A DNA stretch of 64,000 bases, taken from Sordariomycetes sp. S80-01Y (taxonomy: Eukaryota > Ascomycota > Sordariomycetes). The stretch spans positions 1,736,001 to 1,800,000 of the forward strand of contig JAXQJY010000028.1 of the NCBI GenBank assembly GCA_037042185.1, read 5' to 3'. The translations under genes and the position numbers were made by a program. The notes beneath the pieces were generated by a model. That model was not told where the DNA came from, ran no database searches, and saw only the letters and a list, made by a program, of their open reading frames with translations. Below, piece after piece: positions 8,778-17,083 of the stretch. How positions within the stretch are numbered: the first letter of the stretch is position 1; every line of letters starts with the position of its first letter.

Positions 8778-10781
8778 ATGAAGTCCACCATCGCCGCTGC
8801 TGCCATTGCGGCCCTCAGCGTCCCTGCGACTGCACAGACCTTCCAACGTCTGGGCACATGTCCCTCTCTGGGCTGCCTGCTGCCCCCGGATCAAGCCGAC
8901 TTCCTCCCTGGACAGCTCTTCGACTTGCGTGTCGAGGTCCACGCGCCTGTCAACGGCTCGGAGGCTGCCCACGACGGAAAGCCCGACGAGGCTTTCAAGG
9001 TGACCATTGCCAAAGGTGATGACGAGCCTCGCGACTTCGCCAAGGCCTTTGATATCAAGGAGCCCAAGGTTGAGAAGTGGGACTTTAGCTGGTACGAGGA
9101 CCTCTTCGCTGAGGATGCCGACACCCCGAGCGTCGTGAACGTGGCCAGCAAGGCCTACCGTAAGCTGGCTCTGTATGAGCCCGGCACTTACACTGTCACT
9201 CTTCACTACTATGACGGCGAGACGACGACGGCTGAGTGGACCGTCAGGGATATCAAAAAGGAGCGCAAGGCCAAGAACGTCATCTTCTTCATTGGTGATG
9301 GTATGACCACCAACATGATTACCGCTGCCCGTCTGCTTGGACACAAGTCCATCAACGGCAAGTACCAGACCAAGATGAAGTTCGATGAGTTCCCTGTGCT
9401 CGGCCACCAGATGACGCACTCCATCGACAGCTATATCACCGACTCTGCCAACTCCGCATCCGCCCTCTACACCGGCCACAAATCCACCGTCAACGCCATG
9501 GGTGTCTACGCTGACTCCAGCGAGGACCCCTTTGACGACCCCAAGGTCGAGACCATTGTCGAGATCTTCCGTCGCGTGCGCCGCGGTGCCTGGGGCGCTG
9601 TTTCCACCGCCATGATGGCCGATGCTACCCCTGCCGCTCTCTCCGGCCACACCCGTATTCGCTATGAGTACGGTCCTCTCATTGACCAGGCTCTCAATGG
9701 CGTTACAAACCAGTCCTGGACCAAGCAGGACGGCCCTGACGTCTACTTCGGTGGAGGCGCCGACCAATTCATCCCCGGCGAGGACTCCTACGAAGGCAAG
9801 GACTACTACGCCGAGTGGGCCGATAAGGGCTACGAAATTGCCCTCAACCGCACCTCTCTTCTCGAGATGGACGCCAACGAAAAGGCTCTCGGCATTTTCT
9901 GCGTGGGCCACATGCCTGTCTGGCTCGACCGCAACATCTACACCGAGAACCTCGAGGGTCTTGACAACAACCCTGCCGGTGGTGAGGGTGATGCCCTTGA
10001 CCTGCCCGGTCTTAAGGACATGGCCACTAAGGCCGTAGAGGTTCTCGACACTCGTGGTGGAGATGACGGTTTCTTCCTCATGGTCGAGGCTGCCTCTGTC
10101 GACAAGCAGATGCACGCCCTCGACTACGACCGGGCCCTCGGTGATCTCCTGGAGCTTGACGACACCGTCCGCGCCACCATGGCCACCCTTGAGGAGCGTG
10201 GTATCCTTGAGGACACCCTTGTTCTCGTCTCCGCTGATCACGGCCACGGTTTCGACGTCTGGGGCTCTGCTGACACCAAGTACATTGAAGAACAGGAGGA
10301 CGACCGCCACAAACGTCGTGGTGTAGGTGTCTACGAGCAGTCGGGACAGTCGCAGTACACTAAGCGCGCTTCTGGGGTTGAGTACGGCACTGGCGCCAAC
10401 TTCCCCGCCAACTGGGAGCCTCGCTACGCCATCGCCGGTGGTGTTGGGGCCATGCCCGACCACCGCGAGAACTACAAGGTTCACAAGAGCCCCCGCGAGC
10501 CTGCCGTCGAAATCGGCGATGAGGCGTACGCCAACCCCGAGGACGGCGTCGGCGGCTTCGTGGTCAACGGCACGATCGACACCACACAGACCCAGGGCGT
10601 CCACTCTCTCACTGACGTCCCCGTCTATGCTTGGGGACCTTGCCAGAACCTTTTCCAGGGAACCTTCAACAACATCGACATCTTTTACAAGATCTCCGAG
10701 TGTCTTGGCCTGGGTGTTCAGGACGACAGTGGCAACCCCGGCTGCGAGCAGCCTCAGAACAAGACGCGCCGCGCTCACTAG
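8778..10781 (+). CDS. Secreted alkaline phosphatase
   Basis: A single exon encodes 667 residues. I chose the ATG at 8778 because it gives a clean signal peptide, MKSTIAAAAIAALSVPATAQ, with likely cleavage after Ala-Thr-Ala-Gln. An N-terminal extension of about 150 residues precedes the catalytic domain. Within that domain, NVIFFIGDGM (Asp174) is metal ligand 1 and TDSANSASALYTG carries the phosphorylated Ser223. SVDKQMHALDYDRAL and SADHGHGFDVWG supply further metal ligands, and TQGVHSLTDVPVYAWGP supplies the last histidine. This is the alkaline phosphatase superfamily fold, which hydrolyses phosphomonoesters at alkaline pH, probably outside the cell or in the wall or vacuole. No GPI signal or membrane helix was seen at the C-terminus (ends KTRRAH). 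Codon usage is strongly GC-biased, suggesting good expression. Confidence 0.9.
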   Translation: MKSTIAAAAIAALSVPATAQTFQRLGTCPSLGCLLPPDQADFLPGQLFDLRVEVHAPVNGSEAAHDGKPDEAFKVTIAKGDDEPRDFAKAFDIKEPKVEKWDFSWYEDLFAEDADTPSVVNVASKAYRKLALYEPGTYTVTLHYYDGETTTAEWTVRDIKKERKAKNVIFFIGDGMTTNMITAARLLGHKSINGKYQTKMKFDEFPVLGHQMTHSIDSYITDSANSASALYTGHKSTVNAMGVYADSSEDPFDDPKVETIVEIFRRVRRGAWGAVSTAMMADATPAALSGHTRIRYEYGPLIDQALNGVTNQSWTKQDGPDVYFGGGADQFIPGEDSYEGKDYYAEWADKGYEIALNRTSLLEMDANEKALGIFCVGHMPVWLDRNIYTENLEGLDNNPAGGEGDALDLPGLKDMATKAVEVLDTRGGDDGFFLMVEAASVDKQMHALDYDRALGDLLELDDTVRATMATLEERGILEDTLVLVSADHGHGFDVWGSADTKYIEEQEDDRHKRRGVGVYEQSGQSQYTKRASGVEYGTGANFPANWEPRYAIAGGVGAMPDHRENYKVHKSPREPAVEIGDEAYANPEDGVGGFVVNGTIDTTQTQGVHSLTDVPVYAWGPCQNLFQGTFNNIDIFYKISECLGLGVQDDSGNPGCEQPQNKTRRAH

Positions 10782-11590
10782 TCCAAAGCAAAAGTGTCAT
10801 TTTTCGACTGCGTGTATATAGTTTAATGAGCATGACTGGAGCTGGGTGGGTTTGATGAGATGATGTAGAATATGGCTGGAACGGTGCATGGCGTGGCGTG
10901 GCGTGGCGAGCGATGGGTGGAGTTTTTGCGCGGCAATAGATCCATCTTTGAAAAGAAGCTTGTATCATAACTTCTCCCTGTACTTCGAACTATGATGCGT
11001 CTTTCCGTAAACAGCGAGGATAGTGATCCTCTTTATGCCACGTTGGTTAAGGCCTGTGTGCCGTTGGCGCAATGAAGGAGATCACTTCGATTAGTTGATT
11101 GAGACTTGACAGGTCAACACATCGGGAGAAGCGTAAGAGGGAATCATAGACCTGAGTGCTCAGGTACGGTTATTGTGGTATATTCGGAGCTCAGCTTCAG
11201 CACATGCTCATAGAGCATAGAGTGTCTTCCTGAGTCAGGTTCGGAGAAGACCGAAGAAGAGCTCACTTCGATGCTTAGCCTAGCAGGGAAAGATGAGGAA
11301 CACCGAGCACGCCTGTTACTTGGTTTGGGTATACCCATTCCCTGTTTCAGTCAACGCTTGAGCTTCCTCTAGGCTGTATTCTCCCATACGTCGAGTTATA
11401 TGCTCGATTAAGTGTTCAGCGCATGTCCTGTGAAGTGCTCGGGCAGAGCGTAAGCCGCATCCTCAGGGCTCGAAAGGGAATAACAGCTCTTCATCAGTGC
11501 CCTCGCTGCTGCTGCTTCGGGCAACCTCGCCCGGCGGTGTCTTCGTCGCTTTGGGGAGCAGTAAACCCGCCAGTACTAGGCCAGTGTCTT
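10782..11590. other. Convergent intergenic region
   Basis: This 0.8-kb region lies between the phosphatase stop and the CutC-family stop, so it holds two 3' UTRs. A short GTGGC-type repeat of about four units lies at 10889-10909. Only short frames are present and no gene is supported. Confidence 0.55.
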
Positions 11591-12559
11591 CTAGGATGGC
11601 CTTTCCAAGGCCAGTATGGACAAAAGCTCTTTCAGCTCGTCGGTGTCAACGTCGTGGTTGACGTGTTCGATGCCCTGTACCTCGCTATCCTCGTAGCGAT
11701 CTTTGGCCAGCAGCGCGAGCTTGGCTTCTTCCATGGCATTGTGAACCATCTCTTCCGCTTCGGCCTGTTCAGAGCTGTCGTTTCCTTTCTTAACGGCAGC
11801 AGAGTGCAGCCAGACTGCGTCCGGCTTGTTGTGCGTACCCAGATGCTGGATCGCCGTCTGGGCATTCCACTTGCGAAGGCCGCCACCGACAATTAGTTGA
11901 AGATTATCTAGATTGCTGTCTTGGCTCAACATCTCCCTCACGGCATCGAGCTTCTCAAAATGATGGTAGTAGGAGCCGCCGAGGCCGCCGGACGTGAGTA
12001 TTCCCCTGAATCCGCACGAAGCAATGACTCCGAGTTGACGCTTGGTGTGCGACGAGGAAGAGCAAACGATCTGATCGAAAGCGCGGTGAAAGACGCAAGA
12101 AAATGGCTCGGCCAACTGGATGAGCTCTTCACAGAAGCTCTGATCGACCTTGTAGCCTGCCGTGGGGTCCTCGGATAGGTCAGCATCCCCGGCCAGCGCG
12201 AGGGCTCCGAAGACGAAGCCATCGCCGGTGACGGGGTTCATGAGGTTCAGATCCTTGAAGGCCTTGATCGAGTCCCGCATCTTCTGCTTCTCCTCGGGCT
12301 TGTAGATGAAGTCCAGCTCGCCACACCGGTGCGGGGGCCCACGAGGGCGGATCATAACTCGGATCGGGACCTCAACCGTGGGCTTGCACGCGCGGAACTC
12401 CTCCGGGTCGGGGGTGATGCCGCCGGCCTGATAGGAGCCGCGCGCGTTGAGCTCGACGCGCTGGACGCCTGCGAGCTGGGCCGCGACAGCATTTTGAGGG
12501 CCGAAGACAGCGCACTCCAGCTTGAGGACGGGGTCTTTGTTGCCTTGAGGCAGAGCCAT
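11591..12559 (-). CDS. cutC: CutC-family protein
   Basis: One exon encodes 322 residues from an ATG at 12559. A TIM-barrel CutC domain spans most of it. LECAVFGPQNAVAAQLAGVQRVELNARGSY matches in part the typical CutC strand-1/strand-2 sequence, VPIRVMIRPRG follows, then FHRAFD, a GFRGILTSGG loop and LQLIVGGGL near the end of the barrel. Bacterial CutC was first linked to copper tolerance, but its biochemical activity is unresolved, so copper homeostasis should be read as a family label. At 322 residues it is longer than the roughly 250-residue bacterial proteins, mostly through insertions and an acidic C-terminal tail. A TTTAG acceptor-like sequence abuts the ATG, with a GTGAGG donor about 50 bp upstream at 12612, suggesting an intron in the leader or an extra N-terminal exon. 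Confidence 0.87.
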   Translation of the reverse strand: MALPQGNKDPVLKLECAVFGPQNAVAAQLAGVQRVELNARGSYQAGGITPDPEEFRACKPTVEVPIRVMIRPRGPPHRCGELDFIYKPEEKQKMRDSIKAFKDLNLMNPVTGDGFVFGALALAGDADLSEDPTAGYKVDQSFCEELIQLAEPFSCVFHRAFDQIVCSSSSHTKRQLGVIASCGFRGILTSGGLGGSYYHHFEKLDAVREMLSQDSNLDNLQLIVGGGLRKWNAQTAIQHLGTHNKPDAVWLHSAAVKKGNDSSEQAEAEEMVHNAMEEAKLALLAKDRYEDSEVQGIEHVNHDVDTDELKELLSILALERPS

Positions 12560-13748
12560 CTAAATTCGTGTCGTTAGTGAACGTTCAGAATCCATTGGGT
12601 GTGGTCCTCACCTTGGGCTGGCTGTAGGTCGGCTCGTAGCCTCCGATTCGGATGGGTATTATGTGTGTTCAGTCAGGAAACAGGGAGAGTTCACTCACTT
12701 TTGATGAGATTGGGATGTGAGAGTTGTGAGGTGAGCGGTTGCGGGAGGGGGGAGGTCTAATTGCGGATGTTGGGTGTTTTCGGTCTCGATACAGTGCTTA
12801 ACTAGAACCTCAGAAACCACCGGACACTCAGCAACGATGCCAAAGGACTTGGAGCTCCGAGAAGGATCCCCTCACGTTACTTTCCACGTTTACAGCTGCA
12901 TCTGAATGAGTTTCGGGGTGGGTTGAATGAGACGCAGATCGAGGGGTCAGAGAGCGACAAAAAGAAGCACAGGCTGCGAAGTGCTAACGTTGGAATTCCT
13001 ATAGAAGCGCTCAAGAGAAGCTGCGGATGTAGAACAGATCAAGAAAGGCTACCTACCTGACTTTACTTGACTTCCCCAAAAGCTGTTCTCAAACATGGTT
13101 TCAACTGTTTTCGGTGACCCTACCAAACAGCAGGGGCTACCGTTCAAGGCTGCTTCACTCCCTCATTTCTGTCAGCCTCGAGGGGCAACTGAGTCCTGAC
13201 CCTTGGCAACCAGCTGGCGCCACCCGAAGCCCATCATGGCATCTCCCCACTAGCACTTGTCCCATTTTGGTGCGTGATTGGCCGTTGGAGCAAACATTCA
13301 GGCGGTCTGTGCTTCTCCTCAGGGGTCCAAAGGCCCAAAGGCCCCGGAGTGACATCAAACCCCCACCAAAACTTTTTTTTCTTTGGAGCGGGTTCATCTG
13401 TTTTCACCGCCCAACCGCCCCGCGAGCTCAGAGCTCCGGGAAGTGCTGGCAGCAGAAACTTCAGGAGGGGCCGCTTGGTTGCAGATTTTTTTCCCTCCCC
13501 TTCCCACTGTGTGTTGTCATTGCCCTCGGATAGGTTTAGCCTGATAATAAGTGGTGGCAGTTGCCAGGCAGAGCAAGAGGAAGGAGCCCTGCGCGCAATT
13601 AGGTACAGGTATAAGAATTTGAGGACCCTGGACTTTTTCTTGCCCCTCCATCCCACCTTTATCAACACCTGATCTCTCGCTTTTCAAGTGTCGCAAATCT
13701 GTAATCACACCCTTACTCTCACAAGCAGATCCAGACAAATCAGTCAAG
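12560..13748. promoter_or_regulatory. Divergent promoter region, cutC / SET-NAP gene
   Basis: These 1.19 kb separate the two start codons. Next to cutC, possible leader exons are bounded by GT-AG signals at about 12612 and 12698. The SET/NAP side has a pyrimidine-rich leader from about 13630 to 13748. Overlapping frames of 80 to 144 codons at 13114-13672 have no recognisable domain and lie on both strands, so I treat them as chance. Confidence 0.5.
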
Positions 13749-14787
13749 ATGTCCACCGAGAAGGAGCTCCCCATCGTCAACTACGAGCAGCTTGAGGCGC
13801 TCGAGGATGAGTTCGAGGAGATCGAGCTTGAGATGAGTACGTTGCGCTGCTGAAGCCGTCAATGGCCACCGTTGCTAACTGCCGCAGTCCGCAAGCAGTT
13901 CACCCTCACCAAGGACCTCTACACCCGCCGCCAGGAGTTCATCTCCAGCATCCCCTCCTTCTGGCCCCTCGTCATCGAGCAATCTCCCCCAGAGATCGAC
14001 GAGTACATCCAGCCCTCCGACGCCGCCCTGTTCATGAACAGCCTGCACAACATTAGCGTCGACCGCCCTGAGTTGCCCAACGGCGACCCCCGCAGCTTTT
14101 CCGTCAAGTTCGAGTTCTCCGAGAATGAGTACTTCGAGGACAAGGTTCTTGAGAAGGTCTTCAAGTGGCGCAACGCCAAGGATGGTTGGGCCGGTCTCGT
14201 GTCTGAGCCCGTCACCATCAAGTGGAAGGAGGGCAAGGACCTGACTCAGGGCATGCTGGATCTCGTGCGCAAGGTCTACGATGAGGAGGTTAAGAGCAAG
14301 AGCAAGGAGGAGACCCCCAACAAGAAGAAGCTCAAGGAGCAGATGGAGGCTACCGGCCTGGACGGCCTCTCTTTCTTCGCCTTCTTCGGTTTCCACGGCC
14401 CCATCGTCCCTGACGCGGAGCACGCCGAGGCTACCAAGAAGGTCGAGGCTCAGAAGCAGCTCCGCAAGGAGGGCAAGCCGTCTGAGGACGACGACGAGAT
14501 GGAGGAGGACGAGGATGACGAGGACGACATGTTCGAGTGGGAGATCTTCCCCACCGGTGACGACCTTGGCGTCCAGTTCGCTGACGAGCTGTGGCCCAAC
14601 GCCATCCGCTACTTCAGTATGTCAATTGCCGCCCCGCGGGTTTTGGAAGAGGCCTAACGAGATCGCAGTGCAAGCTCAGGAGAACGAGCTCGAGGGTCTC
14701 AGCGATGTTGACTTTGAGGACGACGACGATGACGAGGATGAGGAGATGGAGGGTACTGAGCAGCCCACCAAGAAGCGCAAGGCCTAG
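13749..14787 (+). CDS. SET/Vps75-type NAP family histone chaperone
   Basis: There are three exons, 13749-13836, 13888-14616 and 14669-14787, with two introns of about 51 bp. The spliced product is 311 residues. It opens with an acidic helix (YEQLEALEDEFEEIELEM) that continues across the first junction into RKQFTLTKDLYTRRQEFI, the NAP/SET dimerisation helix. The earmuff domain follows, with FWPLVIEQ, YFEDKVLEKVFKWR and a GLSFFAFFGFHGP segment. The tail is highly acidic (DDDDDEDEEMEG) and ends in the basic PTKKRKA, a likely nuclear signal. Family members bind H3-H4 and H2A-H2B and help nucleosome assembly, and Vps75 also partners Rtt109. Length and layout resemble human SET/yeast Vps75 more than Nap1. 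Confidence 0.9.
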
Positions 14788-15505
14788 AGGACCAGCGCTC
14801 ACGGATGCTCACCCGGCTGCTGCCATTGATTGATGATATGATGAGATAAATAGGCCCTTTCTTGAGGCAGGATACCTTTCTCCTTTGTCTTGAAAAGTTT
14901 GGCGATTGCATTATTGCTCGTTAGAACTTTGGATATCCACGTAATGGTTCAATGATACGATCTTCACCTTAGTCGTTGGCCTCAACGCCATGCCAGTGTT
15001 TGATCAGATTGACACGATAACCACTAATCCCACCGGCGGTACAAGCAAGTCTCTGGGAATATTCTGCAAATGATGTTTTACTTACATCTCGATTGTGCTC
15101 GTTGCGTCGGAAACCGAGCAACAGCGAGGCAGCCAATAAGCAAGTAGACACTATGACATCAGCCACTTCAGAATCTGGGGTAAGCAACATCATATCCTCA
15201 CCCATCCACCAACCCAAGATTATCCCGATGTTACATCTGCCGGATTCCGATCTCCCTACTCGTCGGATTTATTGACAAGCTATCATTTGAAGGGCGGGTC
15301 ATTTGTCAGCTCTTCTGGTCTTCGGGGACGCTTGTGGCGAGATCCGAGGATCTTTTATATCTATATATACATACACGACGGGCAGCTTATGGTTGGCGAT
15401 CTTATAAGCTCGATTGTTCAGCATTCGCCCATGATCTCATCAAGAGTCCTGGGAGCAATTCCGAAGCGCAACCCAGCACGAAAGCTACCAGCACTCTACT
15501 CGACC
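14788..15505. promoter_or_regulatory. Intergenic region with TATA-like element before questin-oxidase-like gene
   Basis: These 0.72 kb follow the SET/NAP stop. The proximal part is probably its 3' UTR. A TATA-rich run, TTTTATATCTATATATACAT, lies at about 15352-15371, some 60-80 bp before an in-frame ATG at 15431 and about 140 bp before the ATG at 15506. This spacing is compatible with transcripts that include both starts. Confidence 0.5.
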
Positions 15506-17004
15506 ATGGCTACCACCGCTACGCCCTACAAGGTCAACGTACAGCCGTCGAACTCGGGCATCTTGAGCTTCGACCGGGACGACAAGACCGCAAACCAGGT
15601 GTCAGAGCTTTTGCAGACGGACCTAGAGGTTAGACAAATTCGATGCGTGGAACCGAAGTTGTAGGTGCTGACAGAGTAAGAACCACCACGTCTTCTTCAA
15701 CACTGACGGCTTTCACAACCATGTATGTCACCCTGGTCTCGTCTTCTACCACAGACTTACCCTACCAGATTCCCCATCACCTCCTCACTCTCTACGGCAC
15801 CGGTGCCCAGCCAGATCATGTCAAGAAGGCATACGACATCAACGCCTACTACCAGATCAAGGCCACGACGCCAAAATCATCCATCCTCGATGCCCTCAAG
15901 GCAGATTACCGCGCCCATGCCCCCGAGTATCTGGGCAAGGGGAAGCACTACTCCGCCTTCCTTGCCTTCTACCAGTCCGAGATAGAAGCCAAGGGCTGGC
16001 GTCAGGTGCTCGCCGAGTACGTCTTCAAGGAGAACGACGCGCAGGCCAAGGACCTCTTCGGACGACTCTACGCCGGCTTTCTGCATCCCATGATTCAGCT
16101 CATGTTCGGCGTGGAGTGGGAGCAGCCCGCCATCGTAGCCGAGGGGCTGGCGCAGGCGGCAGTCCATGAGAACAAGCTGGGAGAGTTCTTCGCCCAGGCA
16201 GACGAACTCGCCGCCAAAGCCGACTACTCTAAACGGCCTTTCGTGACCTTCTTCGAAGACCTCCAGAAGCCGGAGAATAAGAAGCTCGCGACGAGTGCTG
16301 ACTTCAAAGATGCGAACAAGATCTACGATGGCATCATGAAGCGTGCGCCACAGGAAGCCTTGGAGTATGTGTCTCAGATCAAGGTGAAGGGGGAAGATTT
16401 GGAGGAGCGCACAGCGGAGATGGCTCACATTGCTGCCTACGTTGCGAGTGCGGCGAGCTGGCACCCGCCTAATCTTCCTCACTATGATTTCTTCCTAATG
16501 TAGGTAACGCTTGATCTGAACTTGAGACGGATGCTGACGAGATAAACAAGCCACCACTTAAACTCAATACCCATCTTCCTGCTTCTGAGCAAGGCCGACT
16601 GGGTCCCCCATCCCATCAAGGTCAGGCTTCTCGAGTGGAAGATGCGCCTCGATGTCGTGCAGTACATTGCTCGCGGCTGTCCCACCCTCCACTCTGACGT
16701 TCTCGAGACGTACACTCCCCGCGACGCCAACCCGGTCTCTTCTCCGCGCGAGCTTCTGCCGAGATTCTACGTCACACCTGATGACGGGCACACCATCAAG
16801 GTCGTGCGTGCTTTGCTCATTGCGCAGGAAGAGACGGAGAGGTGGGGAAACAAGGAGTGGATGAAGGTAAGGGGGTCTGACTGGTTGAGAATGCATTATC
16901 TGCTTCTGGACGGCATCGAGGGGCAGGATAATCGGTGGGTGAGGGCAGCGGGCTTTGAAGAAGCTTGGGAAGACGTTCCGAAACCAGATTCCGGGAAGTT
17001 GTAA
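15506..17004 (+). CDS. Questin-oxidase-like (AflY family) oxidoreductase
   Basis: There are four exons, 15506-15628, 15675-15722, 15769-16499 and 16551-17004; they join to 451 residues. The second exon is only 16 codons. The spliced segment HHVFFNTDGFHNH followed by IPHHLLTLYGTGAQP is characteristic of this family, as are the later AYDINAYYQIKAT and, after the third intron, IHHLNSIPIFLLLSKADW. Relatives open the questin ring in geodin-type anthraquinone synthesis or act in aflatoxin clusters (AflY), but many fungal genomes carry members outside such clusters. No polyketide genes lie nearby here, so the substrate is unknown. An in-frame ATG at 15431 adds an Arg/Ser-rich, acid-free leader that looks like a mitochondrial presequence. 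The gene converges on PWP2 with 79 bp between stops. Confidence 0.86.
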
Positions 17005-17083
17005 GCTAGCTAGCTTAGAGCCTCCTAGGTTGACCCCGGTGGGTGGCACTGACTGGAAGGGTATTCGCTTTTGTATTGTAACA

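Noticed and set aside
8769-10778. A 669-codon open frame on the minus strand across the whole alkaline phosphatase gene
   Set aside because: It is an exact antisense shadow. Strong GC-ending codon bias of the real gene removes stops on the other strand, and the translation has no domain. The same effect gives long antisense frames over eEF1B-gamma, YJU2 and the septin.
13114-13672. Overlapping frames of up to 144 codons on both strands upstream of the SET/NAP gene
   Set aside because: No domain, no coherent splice signals, and they lie in the expected promoter and leader.
14832-14860. ATGATGA motif after the SET/NAP stop as a possible snoRNA C box
   Set aside because: No CTGA D box lies at a suitable distance and no rRNA complement is evident. 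It is probably a TGA-rich 3' UTR.
15506-17004. Part of an aflatoxin- or geodin-like secondary metabolite cluster because of the questin-oxidase-like gene
   Set aside because: No polyketide synthase, P450, transporter or cluster regulator lies nearby. The neighbours are housekeeping genes (SET/NAP, PWP2).
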